Shown: positions 1 to 12,699 of the stretch, piece after piece
Numbering within the stretch: position 1 is the first letter of the stretch
Layout of the letters: each line of letters begins with the position of its first letter
NCBI RefSeq assembly: GCF_023159225.1
Contig: NC_063162.1
Span: 93,266,880 to 93,330,879, forward strand
Direction of reading: 5' to 3'
Source: Perognathus longimembris pacificus
Lineage: Eukaryota; Chordata; Mammalia; Rodentia; Heteromyidae
DNA: 64,000 nucleotides
Position numbers and translations under genes: made by a program
The notes under the pieces: model-generated
The model's input: the letters and a program-made list of their open reading frames with translations, nothing else
Told to the model about the DNA's origin: nothing
Database searches by the model: none

Positions 1-540
1 TAGGAAAACAATCTAAAACTACAATTTTCAGAATCAGAGAACTCATATCCTAACAACTGTAAGATGAATAGAATTGAATTGAAAACTGCAACTGAGAATC
101 ACAATACCAAATCTAGCAAAAAGAGAAAACTGCCCAACTGACCAAAAACAATTTCAAGAAATCACCAAAGCTTTTACCCTCTGGATTAAAAATACTAGAA
201 GTATACCAGCAAGAAAATTCGGGGCAATCTCGTTATTGCACAAAAAATTGCGTTTTATGGAGTAGTCAGTTTTCTGTGCCCAACTTTTCTTACACATGCT
301 TCCTCCCATCCACAGTTCTTTCTATCCAAATTAAGTCTCAGAAAACCACTTTAGAAGGATGTGGAGAAACAAGTAAAATGGTCACTTATCAAATAAAGGT
401 ATAGAAGGCTCACTTAAGTTTGAATTTCACAGAACTCACAAGTTTTAGAAGTATGTCTCAAATATTAAATGCTTTTTGTTTTCCACTATCTTCAAATGCT
501 GTCATGTGTTTTAAGCTAACATTCATTTATGTGTACATCT
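1..540. other. No feature seen
   Basis: AT-rich intergenic sequence. The short open frame at 420-635 resembles no protein. Confidence 0.6.
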
Positions 541-719
541 TGATCAGAGTGACCCCATGCATCACTCTTTCCCACTCCTATTTCTTCCAGCGTCACCCAT
601 CCCCTCACGTTTCCAGTTCCATCCATGTATATTAGTCTTATATCCTCTCATTCCTCTCCATTCAAACATTCTCCTCTCCTACAAATACCCTCCTTTGGCC
701 TGTGTGTGAATGTGTAAAG

Positions 720-1068
720 ACCTCTAAAATTGACCATATCCCAGTCTATTTTTGTGCCTTATCATATAATATTTATTGAAATGAACGCTAGTAAATGGAA
801 AGTTATCCATTATCTTTGTTGCTGTTTTCACTTTTTGTCTTGTTTGTTCATTTATCTGTCTTTGGGAGGACAAAGGGAAGCATAGAAATGATGGGACAAA
901 GGGTGAAGAAATGCAGCAGTGATACTTACTGGACATTGAAAATGAACTATACAACTTGTGGGTGGGAATGGGATGGAAAAACAGTGAGGGAAGGGGTGAA
1001 ATGTACTCTTTCTGACTTATGTAAATGTAACTCCTCTGTACATCACTTTTATAATAATTTTTAAAATG
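720..1068 (+). mobile_element. Diverged L1 3' end
   Basis: AATGATGGGACAAAGGGTGA, GAAAATGAACTATACAACTT, a purine-rich run and CTCCTCTGTACATCACTTTT with an AATAATTTTTAAAA tail. The open frame at 795-1064 is this tail and not a gene. Confidence 0.65.
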
Positions 1069-1184
1069 CCTGAAAAAACCCTCTTCATAGCTGCATCCCT
1101 AGTCAATACATATTTCAGGCTCCGATATTCATTTTATTGAATTCATTTTATTATGTCCTGTACGTAGTCAGTTTTTTTGTTGTT

Positions 1185-1475
1185 TCTCTTAGTTTTCTGT
1201 ACCTTGTGTCTTGTATATAAGTTTATTCAATCTGTGGAAGGGAAAGGGAATCACAGAAACAGCAGTATAAAGGATGAAATAATGCAACATAGATAAGCAC
1301 TTGACACTATGTTGGAAATGAACTCTACAACTTGGAGTTGAGGGGAGTAGGCAGGGGTAAATAAGCAGGAGAAAATGAGGGATGGGGTTTAAACAGTGTT
1401 TAAAAACAAATGTACTCATTACCTTACTTATGTAATGGTGAACCTGTGCTCATCGCCTTTTCAATAAAGGAAAAA
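1185..1475 (+). mobile_element. Diverged L1 3' end
   Basis: GGAAAGGGAATCACAGAAAC, ATGTTGGAAATGAACTCTAC, a purine-rich stretch and AATGTACTCATTACCTTACT, then TCAATAAAGGAAAA. Confidence 0.65.
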
Positions 1476-1689
1476 AGAATAAGTGGTGGCAAATAAAACA
1501 ATACAAACAATATTTTAGAACATGGAAACATAATTACTATCCCAGTAAGACAAAAGACATAGTTTTATATAGGTAAATCTGTGTCATTTTATGGTACTAC
1601 TGAACTTTGTGAATCTTGAACACAGGCAGTTTTTTTCTCAGTGCTGGTCTCTTTGGGACCATTTACTCATAAGTATCAAGGGACTATTG

Positions 1690-2130
1690 TATTATACTAA
1701 TATAAGAGAAAGTGCATATAAATCATTATTATTCAACAAACATATGGTGATGATAAACATGCACGTAACAATATGTCAAATATCTTGACAAAGGAGCCAA
1801 AAATAGAAGTTGGATAGAAGCTTCAACAACCATTATTGGGAAAACTGTATATCCATATGAACAAAACTGAAATTGGATCTGTATCTGCCTGTTGAACTAA
1901 CATCAATTATAAATGGATCAAAGATCTCCATGTAAGACTTGAAACCACTACAGGAAAGCATAGGAGAAACATTGGAATTTATTAGCATAGGCAGAACTTC
2001 TTCAGTAGAATTTTAAGGGACCAGTCAATAGGGTAAAAAAAATTAACAAGTGGGATTGCATCAAGCTGAAATGTTTCTGCACAGGGAAGGACAGTTATCA
2101 AGCTAAAAAGAATGGGAGAAACCATTGGGT
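1690..2130 (+). mobile_element. Old L1 ORF2 fragment
   Basis: GGGAAAACTGTATATCCATA, TATAAATGGATCAAAGATCT and AACAAGTGGGATTGCATCAA, then GTTTCTGCACAGGGAAGGA, fit L1 ORF2 downstream of the reverse transcriptase. Full of stops; the left limit is uncertain. Confidence 0.7.
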
Positions 2131-2584
2131 TTTTTTTTTAATGTGCTAGACTATGAAAAGTTCACCAGTACTATTTCTGATTCCATACTGCAGTTTTAGT
2201 TAAATTTATTTTCTCTTCTAACTACATTTGTATAGAATGTGGGATTTTTTTTCATATACTTCAAAACACCTCTCACTACAGAATGAATGCAGAAGAAAAT
2301 ATAAAAATTTACTCAAAGCCCTGAGCTTAGAAACTGCAGGTATGTTTTTATATGAATTATTTTTATCATCAATTTTCTGGTACATATGTTCAAATCAGGA
2401 AAAATGTTCTCAAATTACTTTAATTAATTAAATTAGCTTGATTAATCTTAATGGCTGCTAATGTCTTACATATTGGGTAGAAATCAATTGGAAGTATTTT
2501 TGGAATCACAGTTGAGCTCCATAACAAAAATTAATTATATCAATGTGTTCATTAGATTTAGATTCTGCAACACATGATATAAGC

Positions 2585-3110
2585 CAAAACAGGTTTAGGC
2601 AAGTCACAACAGAGGATCACAAGAGCCCAATAGCTATACCTTTATGATCACATAAGATAATGCTAAGTGAAATGAACTCCATTTTATGAAAATGATTGTT
2701 ATATCAGAGTTGTAACTACTTTCAACATCCCATGTGTATCTGTAGTTTCTACTATTGATGATGTTCGTGTATCACCTTCTTGTGATTGTATCTACACTAT
2801 CTCTGTAATCTTATCTGAGTGTATGGGAAACAGTGTGTACTGTTATTAGAATTAGGAAATTCAAAGGGAATACCAAAATTGAGAGACAAAGGGTAAAATA
2901 CGAGAAACAACAACAAAAGCAATACTTGCAAAACTGTTTGGTGTAAGTGAACTGAACACCTCAGGGGGGGACAGGGGGAGGGGGGAGGGGGATATGAGGG
3001 ACAAGGCAACAAACAGTACAAGAAATATATCCAATGCCTAACGTATGAAACTGTAACCTCGCTGTACATCAGTTTTATAATAAAAACTTTTAAAAAATTA
3101 AAAAAAAAGT
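2585..3110 (+). mobile_element. L1 3' end (purine-tract lineage)
   Basis: CAGGTTTAGGCAAGTCACAA to TCGCTGTACATCAGTTTTAT and an AATAAAAAC tail, with a G-rich purine tract at 2963-2995. It begins at the same 3' UTR point as sequence just after the ORF2 stop of the copy at 62316. Confidence 0.9.
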
Positions 3111-3159
3111 TCAAAAAACTAAAAACAAATTTAAAATAAAGTATAAAATTAAAAATATT

Positions 3160-3374
3160 GGGCACTAGTGGCTCATGCTTGTAGTCCTCCCTATTCAAGA
3201 GGCTGAGATCTTAGGATCATGATTTAAAATCATCTTGGGCAGGAAAAGTTTGTGAGATTCATCTCCAGTTAACAAGCATACAAGCTGCAAGTGAAGCTGT
3301 GGTTCAAGTGGTAGAGTACCAGCCTTGAGAAAAAAAAAGCTCAGGATAGTGTTCAGGACCTCAAGTCCTAAGAC

Positions 3375-3376
<2 letters not shown>
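3160..3376 (+). mobile_element. B1-like/Geo dimeric SINE
   Basis: GGGCACTAGTGGCTCATGCT, the linker ATCTCCAGTTAACAAG, then GTGAAGCTGTGGTTCAAGTG and the degraded B box CTCAAGTCC. Confidence 0.82.

Positions 3377-3427
<51 letters not shown>
3376..3427 (+). repeat. (AC)n microsatellite
   Basis: About 25 uninterrupted AC units grown at the 3' end of a SINE. Confidence 0.97.
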
Positions 3428-3428
<1 letters not shown>

Positions 3429-3561
3429 CTTCAGGAAAATACTAAAAAGAAATTTAGAAGGCTCAAATTCCCTGGTTTCAAGCATGACTATAATACTACA
3501 GAATCCCAAAGTGTGATACTGGCCTATATGATAAGTGATAGAATGGAATCAAGAGCCCAGA

Positions 3562-4015
3562 ATTAAATGTCACATATATGGTCACATGATTTTTGACAAT
3601 GCTGCCATTTGTTTTTTCAACAAATGATGCTGAGAAAACTAGATATCTCTTATAAAAGAATGAAGCTGATACTGCCTAGATACTATGTTGAAAATGAACT
3701 ATACAATTTGTGGGTCAGGAAGAGAGGGAAAATCTTGGGGAGAGGGGGTGACCTTGTCCAAAAAGAAGTGTGCTTATTACCTGACATATGTAATTATAAC
3801 CTTTATAATAATAATACAAAATAACAGAAAATAATGAATTTGAGTCTTTTCCTATTACATATGAAAATTAACTCAAAAAGGGTAAAAAGCCTAAACACAG
3901 AGACTAAAATTCATTTTCTTAAAACAAAGGGTAGAGAGGACTTTATAACATTCAACTTAGTGTTGATTTTTTTTTTAATGTAACACCAAGAATAAAGGCA
4001 ATAAAAGAAAAAGGA
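3562..4015 (+). mobile_element. Old L1 ORF2 fragment interrupted by an L1 3' UTR piece
   Basis: CATATATGGTCACATGATTT, TTCAACAAATGATGCTGAGA (to about 3680) and then GAAAATTAACTCAAAAAGGG to GTAACACCAAGAATAAAGGC (about 3838-4015) are adjoining ORF2 segments. Between them, 3680-3826 is an L1 3' UTR with its tail (ATGAACTATACAATTTGTGG to CCTTTATAATAATAATAC). This is either a nested insertion or a rearranged copy. Confidence 0.65.
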
Positions 4016-4019
4016 CACT

Positions 4020-4252
4020 GCTTGGCAGTAGTGGCTCACACCTATAATCCTAGCTAATCAGGAAGCTGAGATATAAGAGTCACAGTTAGAAGCCAGCCTG
4101 GGCAGGAAAGTCCCTGAGACTCTTATCTCCAATAAACGACTAAAAATGCTGGAAGTGGATCTGTGGCTCAAAGTGGTAGATCACTAGCCTTGAGTACAAA
4201 GATCTCTGGGACAGTACTCAGATTCTGACTTCAAGTCTCAGTACTGACATGT
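4020..4252 (+). mobile_element. B1-like/Geo dimeric SINE
   Basis: GGCAGTAGTGGCTCACACCT, the linker CTCCAATAAACGAC and the right half GGAAGTGGATCTGTGGCTCA. A GCGC/ACAC repeat follows at 4259-4282. Confidence 0.85.
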
Positions 4253-4371
4253 ACACCTGTGCGCGCGCGCACACACACACATACAAATTTTAAAAAGGAA
4301 AAGGTAACACTGTTCAAAAAGATTACCTGATTTATGTAACTGTAAATCCTCTGTATAACACTTTTACACAC

Positions 4372-4875
4372 CTAGGATAATACTAAATGAAGATCACAAT
4401 AGGTCAATAGCTATGTCCATATGAACACATAAGATGATGCTAAGTGAAATGAACTCCAAGTTATGGAAACAAGTAGTTTATTATTGGTGCTGTTATTTTC
4501 AACATACTATGTGAAATGATGCCCCTTTTCTTGTGTCTTTCTTTCCTGTGGTTTTACCCCTGATGTCACTGTAACTGATTTTGGTGCCTTGGATATTTTA
4601 TATACGTGTATTGGAAATAGAAAAGGGAAAAGGAATATCAAAATTGAGCGACAAAAGATAAAAAGACAAACCAATGCAACAGCAATACTGACAAAACTAT
4701 ATGGTGTAATCCAACTGTACAACTCATGGGGGGGGAGGGAAATGGAGGTAGGGGCAGGGGGGAATGAGGGAGGAGATAACAAGTTGGATAAGAAATGTAC
4801 TCACTGCCTTATGTATGAAACTGTAACCCCTCTGTACAGCACTTGGACAATAAATGAAAAATATTAAAAATGAAA
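4372..4875 (+). mobile_element. L1 3' end (purine-tract lineage)
   Basis: GATGATGCTAAGTGAAATGA through the G-rich purine tract (4728-4770) to CTCTGTACAGCACTTGGACA and ATAAATGAAAAA. A further short tail piece lies at about 4300-4370. Confidence 0.85.
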
Positions 4876-4984
4876 AGAAATTAAAAGAAAATGGAAGAGG
4901 ATACCAACTAGATTTCATGAAATTGAAAATTATTTGTTTATTGAGGCTACTATCAAGAATGAAAAGGCAGCAAAGGTGTCAGTC

Positions 4985-5190
4985 CATTTGCAATACTATG
5001 ACACTACCTGACACTAGTAATTGTAAACACCCAAAATTCATTGCTTACAGTTCTAGAGGCTAAAACATTCAAAATCAAGGAACCAGGAGGCTTGGTGCCT
5101 ATCTAGGTATTTTTTATCAAGCTATTTTCCCTTAAATGATGGAAAAATCAGGAGGGCATAAAGGTCCTAGCAAGTCACTTCTGGCACTTT
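4985..5190 (+). mobile_element. Ancient repeat, unclassified
   Basis: TTACAGTTCTAGAGGCTAAA and ATCAAGGAACCAGGAGGCTT, then GGTGCC, follow the pattern of an old repeat. Family not assigned. Confidence 0.35.
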
Positions 5191-5234
5191 CATAATGGAC
5201 CTAATTCATTTCATAATGGAGTAATCATTATTAC

Positions 5235-5305
5235 GGAAATGCAAAGCAAAACCACAATGAGATACTACCCCACAGACTGGTTGGTTACTATCAGAAGAAA
5301 ATAAC
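5235..5305 (+). mobile_element. Small old L1 ORF2 fragment
   Basis: GGAAATGCAAAGCAAAACCA and CAATGAGATACTACCCCACA match the conserved C-terminal part of L1 ORF2. Confidence 0.65.
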
Positions 5306-5759
5306 CTCACAGCTTAAACACAGTTAGGTCAATTGAGTTTCTAAATGTAGTATGGAATCTTTATAGTGTTGACAGGCAAATGGATTTCAAACTCAGGATG
5401 GATCTGTCCATCTAGTTGTCTGCCATACCCAAAAAAGTGTCACTCATAACAGCACCAGCAGCTACCGAAGTAGGAATATTCTTCCTCCTGAGTGAAATGA
5501 ATGGGCAGCAGCATTGATGGGGTAGCCAAAGGCAATGTCAACCACACAGACACTCTATTCAGAAGTAGACAGTAAAGGCCCAACTTACACTTTTAACAGA
5601 AAAAAATGGCAGCCCTTAATACCCCCTATACTAATGCTAGAATCAATCACCTTAATTATTAAACAGCAAACTTCACCACTGCCAACTTTTCTCATTTATA
5701 AGCTCCAATGAAAGACTCAATGATATGTATAAACTTTCTTCTCTAGAAAGACAATCCCT

Positions 5760-6065
5760 GACTGAGGATGGTTCCACTCACTTTATTTCCACTTCATGAT
5801 TATGTGGAAAGCAACATTCATGCAACAGAAACTGTAGTTCAAATTGTGAACTTCGATCTCTCTCTGAGCTAGCAATGCTTGTGTATGATACTCTCTTTCC
5901 ATGCTGGCCCATAAGGCAGACCACAATTCCTAACCAACATTCATAGTGTCATATGCAATTAAGCTATGATGTTTGGAAGGTTAGGAGGATTGCATGTATT
6001 TTAAACAGTTTTTATGCTCCTATTGGGTTTGTTGGGATACAGCCCCATTGTAAGAGGAGAAACAC
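5760..6065 (+). mobile_element. Ancient interspersed repeat, unclassified
   Basis: CATGCTGGCCCATAAGGCAG, GCTATGATGTTTGGAAGGTT and GGGATACAGCCCCATTGTAA look like a known old mammalian repeat, but I cannot name it with confidence. Confidence 0.4.
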
Positions 6066-6463
6066 CTCTAGGCACCGGAAGAGGTCACAGATGGCCTAAT
6101 CAACAAGGAATGTGCCATTCCTTCCTCATTGTTTATGGAGCACAGTTGTGTCTGGCTGGCCCTCCTACTATAAAGCATTGATTATATTTCTTATTTCAAG
6201 GAATTCAACATTCCAATGAAGCTTGCTCTTTATGGGATGTCTGATGAGCCAATCAATGTAAAGCCAGGTATAAAGTAGTGTTAGCATCAGGATATCTTTA
6301 TTTTATACACCCAACAAAGTAAAAAATACTCTACAACCAGAGTATCAAGCACAAAATAAATGAAAATGACTTTTATTGGGTGAGGGCCTGAAGATAATTT
6401 GTTGATGCTAAGTTATTTAAAGTTATTTTAACAATGAAAGCAAAGAATATAACAAGAGTTTTG

Positions 6464-6674
6464 TTTGTTTTTGTTTTGGCCAGTCCTGGGCCTTGAACTC
6501 AGGGCCTGAGCACTGTCCCTGTCTTCTTTTTGCTCAAGGCTAGCACTCTGCCACTTGAGCCACAGCGCCACTTCTGGCCATTTTCTGTATATGTGGTGCT
6601 GAGGAATCGAACCCATGGCTTCATGTATAGGATGCAAGCACTCTTGCTGCTAGGCCATATTCCCAGCCCAACTT
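6464..6674 (-). mobile_element. IDL-Geo-type dimeric SINE
   Basis: Antisense copy; AAGAGTTTTG flanks both sides (6454-6463 and 6675-6684). The left monomer reads GGAATCGAACCCATGGC on the plus strand. Confidence 0.92.
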
Positions 6675-6684
6675 AAGAGTTTTG

Positions 6685-9600
6685 AACGCAGATAGAATAA
6701 AGCCTGAACCCTTGACCTGAAATGAAAGTTGGGGAATCAAAGGTTAAACAGAAAGTTTCTTTTAGCTGGAAGAAGTAAATACAATTTATTTTCTTTATTT
6801 GGAAGACAGGAATACATCGTTAAAAAGAGTTAATGATCAAAATTGGATGTTTTTTTCAACTTTTCAAAGTTCTACTGGTAAAAAACAAATGTATACATAA
6901 TGTTCAATCATATATCATTTCTTTTTTGCATTTTAAAGCTCTTCATTTAAAGTTTTCATTTGAAGCAGCTGTGAGATTTCTTGATGTGTTTTTTTTTTTT
7001 TTTTCTGGTTGGAATTTAGTGTCAGTCCCAAATAACACTAAATACCCACTCAGATCTTTTTAATAGTTTAACCAAGATTAAATGCCCCCCAAACTATAAC
7101 ATTTTTGTGGGTTGGACATTCTAAAGTTCTGCTTTTAATTCTACTTCCAAATTTAGTTTGAGGAGGAAGGCGAGAAAGAAAGACATTTCAGGTTTAAATG
7201 AAAGTAATAGGTCTACTTCAGCTATCCTAAACAGCCAGCCATTTCACCCAAGAAGCCCTTTATTCAATCATGGTTTTGTAATGCTAAGTTTGCCTTTTTA
7301 AACAATGAACTCTTCAAACTAGTCATAGTACTAGAATATTCTTGCACATGGGAACCTATTTATTATGAAAATTTGTAGTTGTTTAGGGGAAGAAATGGGT
7401 CAATTATGTATTTCATCGGAAACCTTTTATGAATATCAATTCTGTTCACTATTCTAATACATTTCTATAATTTTATTTCCTTGATTCTGTACTTAATCCA
7501 TACCTCCTCCAAATATTTAAACCTAATTCCTTGGTTGGGTGTAAAATTAAATGCATTTTTTGGCATTTTTTTCTGAATAATTATTTATTGTCATAGTGAT
7601 GTACAGAGGAGTTACAGTTTCATATGTAAGGCAGTGGGTACATTTCTTGTTTTGTATCTATCAAATTTTAGTTTAACAGATACAATTTTTGACCAAGGCA
7701 AAAGAGAAAGTGTGAACCTGAGCTCTGGAACCTGAGGCTCTGAGACCTCTCCCAATTCTGCTGTCCATCAGTAATCTTTCTTAAAGTCACTTTGTCTTGG
7801 GTTTTTGTTTTCCACATAAAAAGCTAGGACATGAAGACAAAATATCAGTTTTTTTCTCAATACATACATTTATGTGAATCTCCAACTTATTAGAGAATAA
7901 ATAATATTCTGTGTATGATTTGTATTTTAAGTTTCTTTAGAGTATCCAGCACACCACGGGATGTTATATCATAAAGTGTCCTAGGGCTTATAAACTTTAC
8001 CCACATATCACGTCCAGTATTCAATTTTGATTTATTATCTCTGTAAGCATACCTTCAAACAGATGCATTTATAAGAACCGGAACACACTGTTTAATGAGA
8101 AATACTTCCAACTGAACAAAGAGCAAGATTTATGATTTCTGTGAATGTATGATCTAGTTAACTCAAAACATCTTTAATACTTTTTAAACTATTTGGCTCC
8201 TCCTGAGCTCCAAAATATATTATGCACTGCAAACTAGAATGTGGACGAATTTTATTTTTCAAATTTCTTGTATTTTCATCACGTTGCTATCCAAAATAAA
8301 TTTTACAAGACCCTACTTGAGATATCTGTTCCTTACTGCCCTTTATAGGATCAATTCTTTCAGGTTTCTGAAAATGTACATCAAAAGGTAAAACATATTT
8401 TAAATGACTCAAATTTCCAACAAAATAAAACAAGGCTTCTTATGTTGATAACATAAACTTTAGTACTTGTAGCAGGGCACTATGTCTTTAATGAACATTG
8501 TGGAAGTATGTATGTATTAGCATAGATACATACATTAGTATAGATACAGAATATAGCAGGAGGGAAAATATGAGTGTTTTCATCTGTACTGTTCTACACA
8601 AACTTGTTTTTTTTTCACCCCTTTAGGTATTTCTGGTAAAGGCTTGAGTTTCAGATTAATGCCATTATGATTTTTCTTGCCTCTAAACTCTGTCAAGTGG
8701 TGATATCTGCAACTATCATTGAGGTTATCTTTAATTTTTTAAGATTCATGAATGCACTGTGTCACCCTTCATGGCCACAATCTTTCATTTGTAATTTCCA
8801 TTCCTTTCAAGTATTCACTCAAGAAAGACATACTGAGAACTTTTTTTATACTTGGAGCACTACAGCAGAGGTATTATGGGAAAAAACACCAGTACACTTT
8901 TGTTTTTTGGCTTGGAAATGGGGGCTAAGACAGCCATATCTCCACGTGTTGAATATTGTGTTAAACTTCTGTACATCACCTACCCACAAGTGCACAATTA
9001 AATCACAGTAGAGAAGATCAGGTAAAAAATGAACTCCCTCAAACTTATAATTTAATCAAATGAATACAAGGAAGTGGAAATGTGTTGTCTGGAGCGGATG
9101 AGGTCAAGGGGAGAGAAGGTTGGGGGCTGTGCTCCCATGCATGGAAATATTATAAAGTTAGGGCCCAGAGCTTTATCTCTCAGGAAGTAAAATTATTCTG
9201 TGGAACTTGCACTCAGAACATTAGTTGGTTTTTACTATCTCCTAGCATCACAACAAGGCTCCAACATAATTTAATTCTCATTCCTCAGAAGAAACCACCT
9301 CTTTTTTAGGGGCTTTCCTGAAAGAATATAAATTTTATGAACTTTATTTTATCTATGTTTTTATACATAGGATTCTTATGGCTGTTAAATTTTTCTAATA
9401 CCCTTTTTTAATTTCTCCTTTAATGTACATATTGTTTAGAAGCATGTTATCACATTTCTAAGCATAAAAGCTTTCACAAAATCTTATTACTGATTTCAAA
9501 CTCAACCTTTTGTGTCTGGAGAGTGTGAACCATACCCTACCTAACTTGCATGCTTGTTAAAACTATTCTAGTTATTATGTGGTTTGTGTGTATTTGTTCA

Positions 9601-9999
9601 TATAGCCAACAAGTGTTTTGTGCATCTGAAAATAATATTCCTACTGGTTTAATGGGGCTTTCCACATTCTGTAACTAATGCAAGCATATTTGTTTTCTTA
9701 AAGCTTTTTATATATTAGTAATTTTTTATTTTATCTACAAATTGCCAAATACTATGTTTTAATTTATTAACTATACTTTTTCTGACAAAATTTTATCTTC
9801 TTCTAAAACATCAGAAGTATTTTGTGCCTTTATAAATTTCCAAATGGTTCCTGATCTAATTTGATCTCCTCTTTTATATTTTGTTCTGTCTATGCTTATG
9901 GTAACAATTAATTTGAATCTGTAAGTCTGAGTCTGCCCTACCTGGCTTATTCAGTTTTCATTCTCTTATTTTTGTTTTTCCAATTTTTCTGTTGTGAAC
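6685..9999. other. Intergenic, nothing recognised apart from an L1 tail at 7570
   Basis: AT-rich DNA downstream of AHR. The frames at 8667-9011 and 9082-9309 have no protein-like composition or recognisable motif. Confidence 0.6.
7570..7668 (-). mobile_element. L1 3' tail fragment
   Basis: The reverse complement reads AGAAATGTACCCACTGCCTT, ATGAAACTGTAACTCCTC and TGTACATCACTATGACAATA, the very end of an L1 3' UTR. Confidence 0.75.
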
Positions 10000-10545
10000 A
10001 CACCCTAGGGTGACCCATGAGTCATACCCTTGCACAATTCTCTCCACGTATTAGTAGGTAGGACCTGGGCCTTGCTTCTAACCAATGGAATCTGACAAAG
10101 GCAATAAGATGTCTCTTCCTAGATTAAGTTACCTATTATATGCTAAAGGAGGTAGGATGTCACTACAGTATTTATGTTACACAGACTGGAGGAAGAGTCT
10201 CCTCCTCAGTCTGAAGAAGATAGCTCGCTGCAGTGTGGTGAAAGAGTCTGTGGAACGGAATCCATTTGGAAAATAAAGCAACCTTCAATTCAATGTCTGA
10301 TCCTCAGGGCAATTAGACAATTGGCTGCTGACAAGCTGGATGTTCTGAGAAGTAGATTCTTCCTCATTGAACCCTCCACATAAGAACAGCCTGTTTATGC
10401 TTTGATCTTAGCCTCTGAGTCTTAGATTAGAAGACTAAGCTGCACCTTGACTCATGACATGGAAACTGGGGATAATATATATGGGCTGTTTTAAGCCACT
10501 AAATTTGTTGTACTTCAATAAAAATATACTTCTGAATTAAACTTT
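10000..10545 (+). mobile_element. Ancient LTR-like repeat (MaLR/MLT-like, tentative)
   Basis: Text such as CTATTATATGCTAAAGGAGG, AGATTCTTCCTCATTGAACC, CCTCCACATAAGAACAG and GGGCTGTTTTAAGCCACTAA is typical of an old mammalian LTR family. The open frames at 10085-10383 are part of this repeat. Family name uncertain. Confidence 0.5.
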
Positions 10546-10627
10546 ATTATTGTTGTTTCATAGACTACTTGGTTAGAAGAACTCACAATTAGCATGTCAT
10601 TTGTTCACATTTTTTGTTTATAAATTT

Positions 10628-10862
10628 TTTTGGGGGGCGTTTCAAGTCTTGAACTCAGGGTTTCATGCTCTTACTAGGTTTTCTTCTTCATGCTGGTGTT
10701 CTGCCACTGGAGCTATGCCCCTAATACAGCTTTTTGCTACTTAATTAAGATGGAGTCTCACTGACTTTTTTTTTTTCCCCAGGCTGGCTTTTGAATCATG
10801 CTTCTCTAGATTTCAGTTTCTTGAGTGTACAGGACTATAGGCTTGAGCCATGAGCATCCATC
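10628..10862 (-). mobile_element. B1-like/Geo dimeric SINE
   Basis: Antisense and diverged: TCTTGAACTCAGGGTTTCAT, TTCTGCCACTGGAGCTATG, then CAGGCTGGCTTTTGAATCAT and AGGCTTGAGCCATGAGC. Confidence 0.75.
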
Positions 10863-11388
10863 GTCTTGTCACTTTTTATTCCCCCAGTACTTTTCTGAAG
10901 TCATTTCCTTAGTCCTGAAGAATGTATCTTAGAAGATCCTGTATGAAGGAACACAACTATACTCTAATGCCTCCCTGCTGCTGTTTCTCTGCACTATTAG
11001 GGGGCAGACCTAATTAGGGGGCAGTCATTCTTACCAGTCATATCTGATAAGCTTAAAATGTTTAGCTGCAATTACTTTTATTTACACATATATAATTTAT
11101 ATATTTTTAACATGCAGATTTAAAAAATTATCTTTAAGTAGTTGCAAAAGGAGTTGCCATGTAACTACCCCTCACAGGCACACCTAGAAATGATGTTGTA
11201 CCAGCTGAGTGTCTTTTAATAGAGTCAAGTTAAAACCTAAAATTAACCATCTTATACCTTATAACCTATGCCTCTTTGAGAACTAGCTCTGGGTTATGAA
11301 TTTCTCAAGACACGTTTTGTTTACTTCTTCATTCAAAGAAGAATTATTGCCATTATTATTATCGTCATTATTAGTATTTTTATTTCTT

Positions 11389-11390
<2 letters not shown>

Positions 11391-11423
<33 letters not shown>

Positions 11424-11612
11424 CAGTCCTGGGCCTTGGACTCAGGGCCTGAGCACTGTCCCTGGCTTCTTCCCGCTCAAGGCTAGCACTCTGCCACTTG
11501 AGCCACAGCGCCGCTCCTGGCCATTTTCTGTATATGTGGTGCTGGGGAATCGAACCTAGGGCCTCGTGTATCTGAGGCAGGCACTCTTGCCACTAGGCTA
11601 TATCCCCAGCCC
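11391..11612 (-). mobile_element. IDL-Geo-type dimeric SINE
   Basis: Antisense copy with a T run to 11421, then GCCAGTCCTGGGCCTTGG to CTATATCCCCAGCCC. TTTATTTCT occurs at both flanks (about 11379 and 11615), a probable short target duplication. Confidence 0.9.
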
Positions 11613-11624
11613 TATTTATTTCTG

Positions 11625-12695
11625 ATTCTTACTTTCATTGAAGATATCGTTCTTGGCAGGTTCCAAACCTAAATCCAACTCTTCCACTAGAGGAGACTCC
11701 AAGTTTTCTATGTCCAAATGAAGTTCTAAATCACAGGAATTAGTACATGATCTCACTGTTTACAATTCTTAGTTTGGGCTCTTCCCAGACCTTTTGGCCT
11801 CTGATGACAGTCATGGTTTCCCCTATTCTTTCCAACTCAGGCATGCATTAAAACATGATTTCAATTTTGTATCCACTACCTGTATGTGCTTTACAGCAGT
11901 ATAGACTGTCAGGATATTTACACTGCCAATATTGTTGGAAAAGGAAGTCTGTCTACTTTTCACCTTCCTGTAACCAGGTTTTGCCCCTAGCATTGTACAG
12001 GATCTTCTCTTGTTAAGGTCACCAGTGATATCATTGCTCCTAAATAAGTAACCAGCAAGCCTCTTCTCAGCAGCTTTTGAAATTATTGTTCACTGATTTC
12101 ACTTATCACTCATCTCCCTTATATTATCCCATAATAAACATGCACACATGAGCACATGTGTACATGCATATACACATACGCACACACCATACTAAGTGAT
12201 ACCATTTTCAATTTTTAAGTTGCTATGTTTTCCGTGCCTGTTGTTCTGAGACAGTTCTCCTAAGAAAAGTTTTCCAATCCTCTTTCTGACCAGTAAGATA
12301 TTGAAACTGCATTTCAGTAAGTCTAATTCTTAAATTTAAGAACCATTTATCTTCTCAAGTGTACCCTGCATTTTTTAAATGTACCAGCCCATCTTCAGCA
12401 ATGCCTGTTGCTCAAAGTCCCATCCATTCCTGATTTCATTGAACTCCTGCTTCACAATTGGTTCATTTGCTTAGAAGTACTAGCAAAAAAATTGGTTGGT
12501 GTCATATTCATTGGAAACCTTCTGAAACCATGGAGGTCAGCTTCAGAAATCTAGTTATGTTGGAATGAGTAGAGAAGTCTCTAAAGCTATATGTCTCTTT
12601 ACCCCCAGAATACCAGATCAAAGTCTGATTTTAGTTGCACCCTGAGTCAGGATACATGCTCATCTGAGACTATTAGGTAGTGGCTAAGAAAAAAG
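11625..12695. other. Intergenic, nothing recognised
   Basis: Single-copy-looking sequence with a short CACA/CATA run near 12140-12190. Confidence 0.55.
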
Positions 12696-12699
12696 AAAA

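Noticed and set aside
3195..3516. Frames across the AC microsatellite (poly Val-Cys or Thr-His)
   Set aside because: Simple-sequence translation at the end of a SINE.
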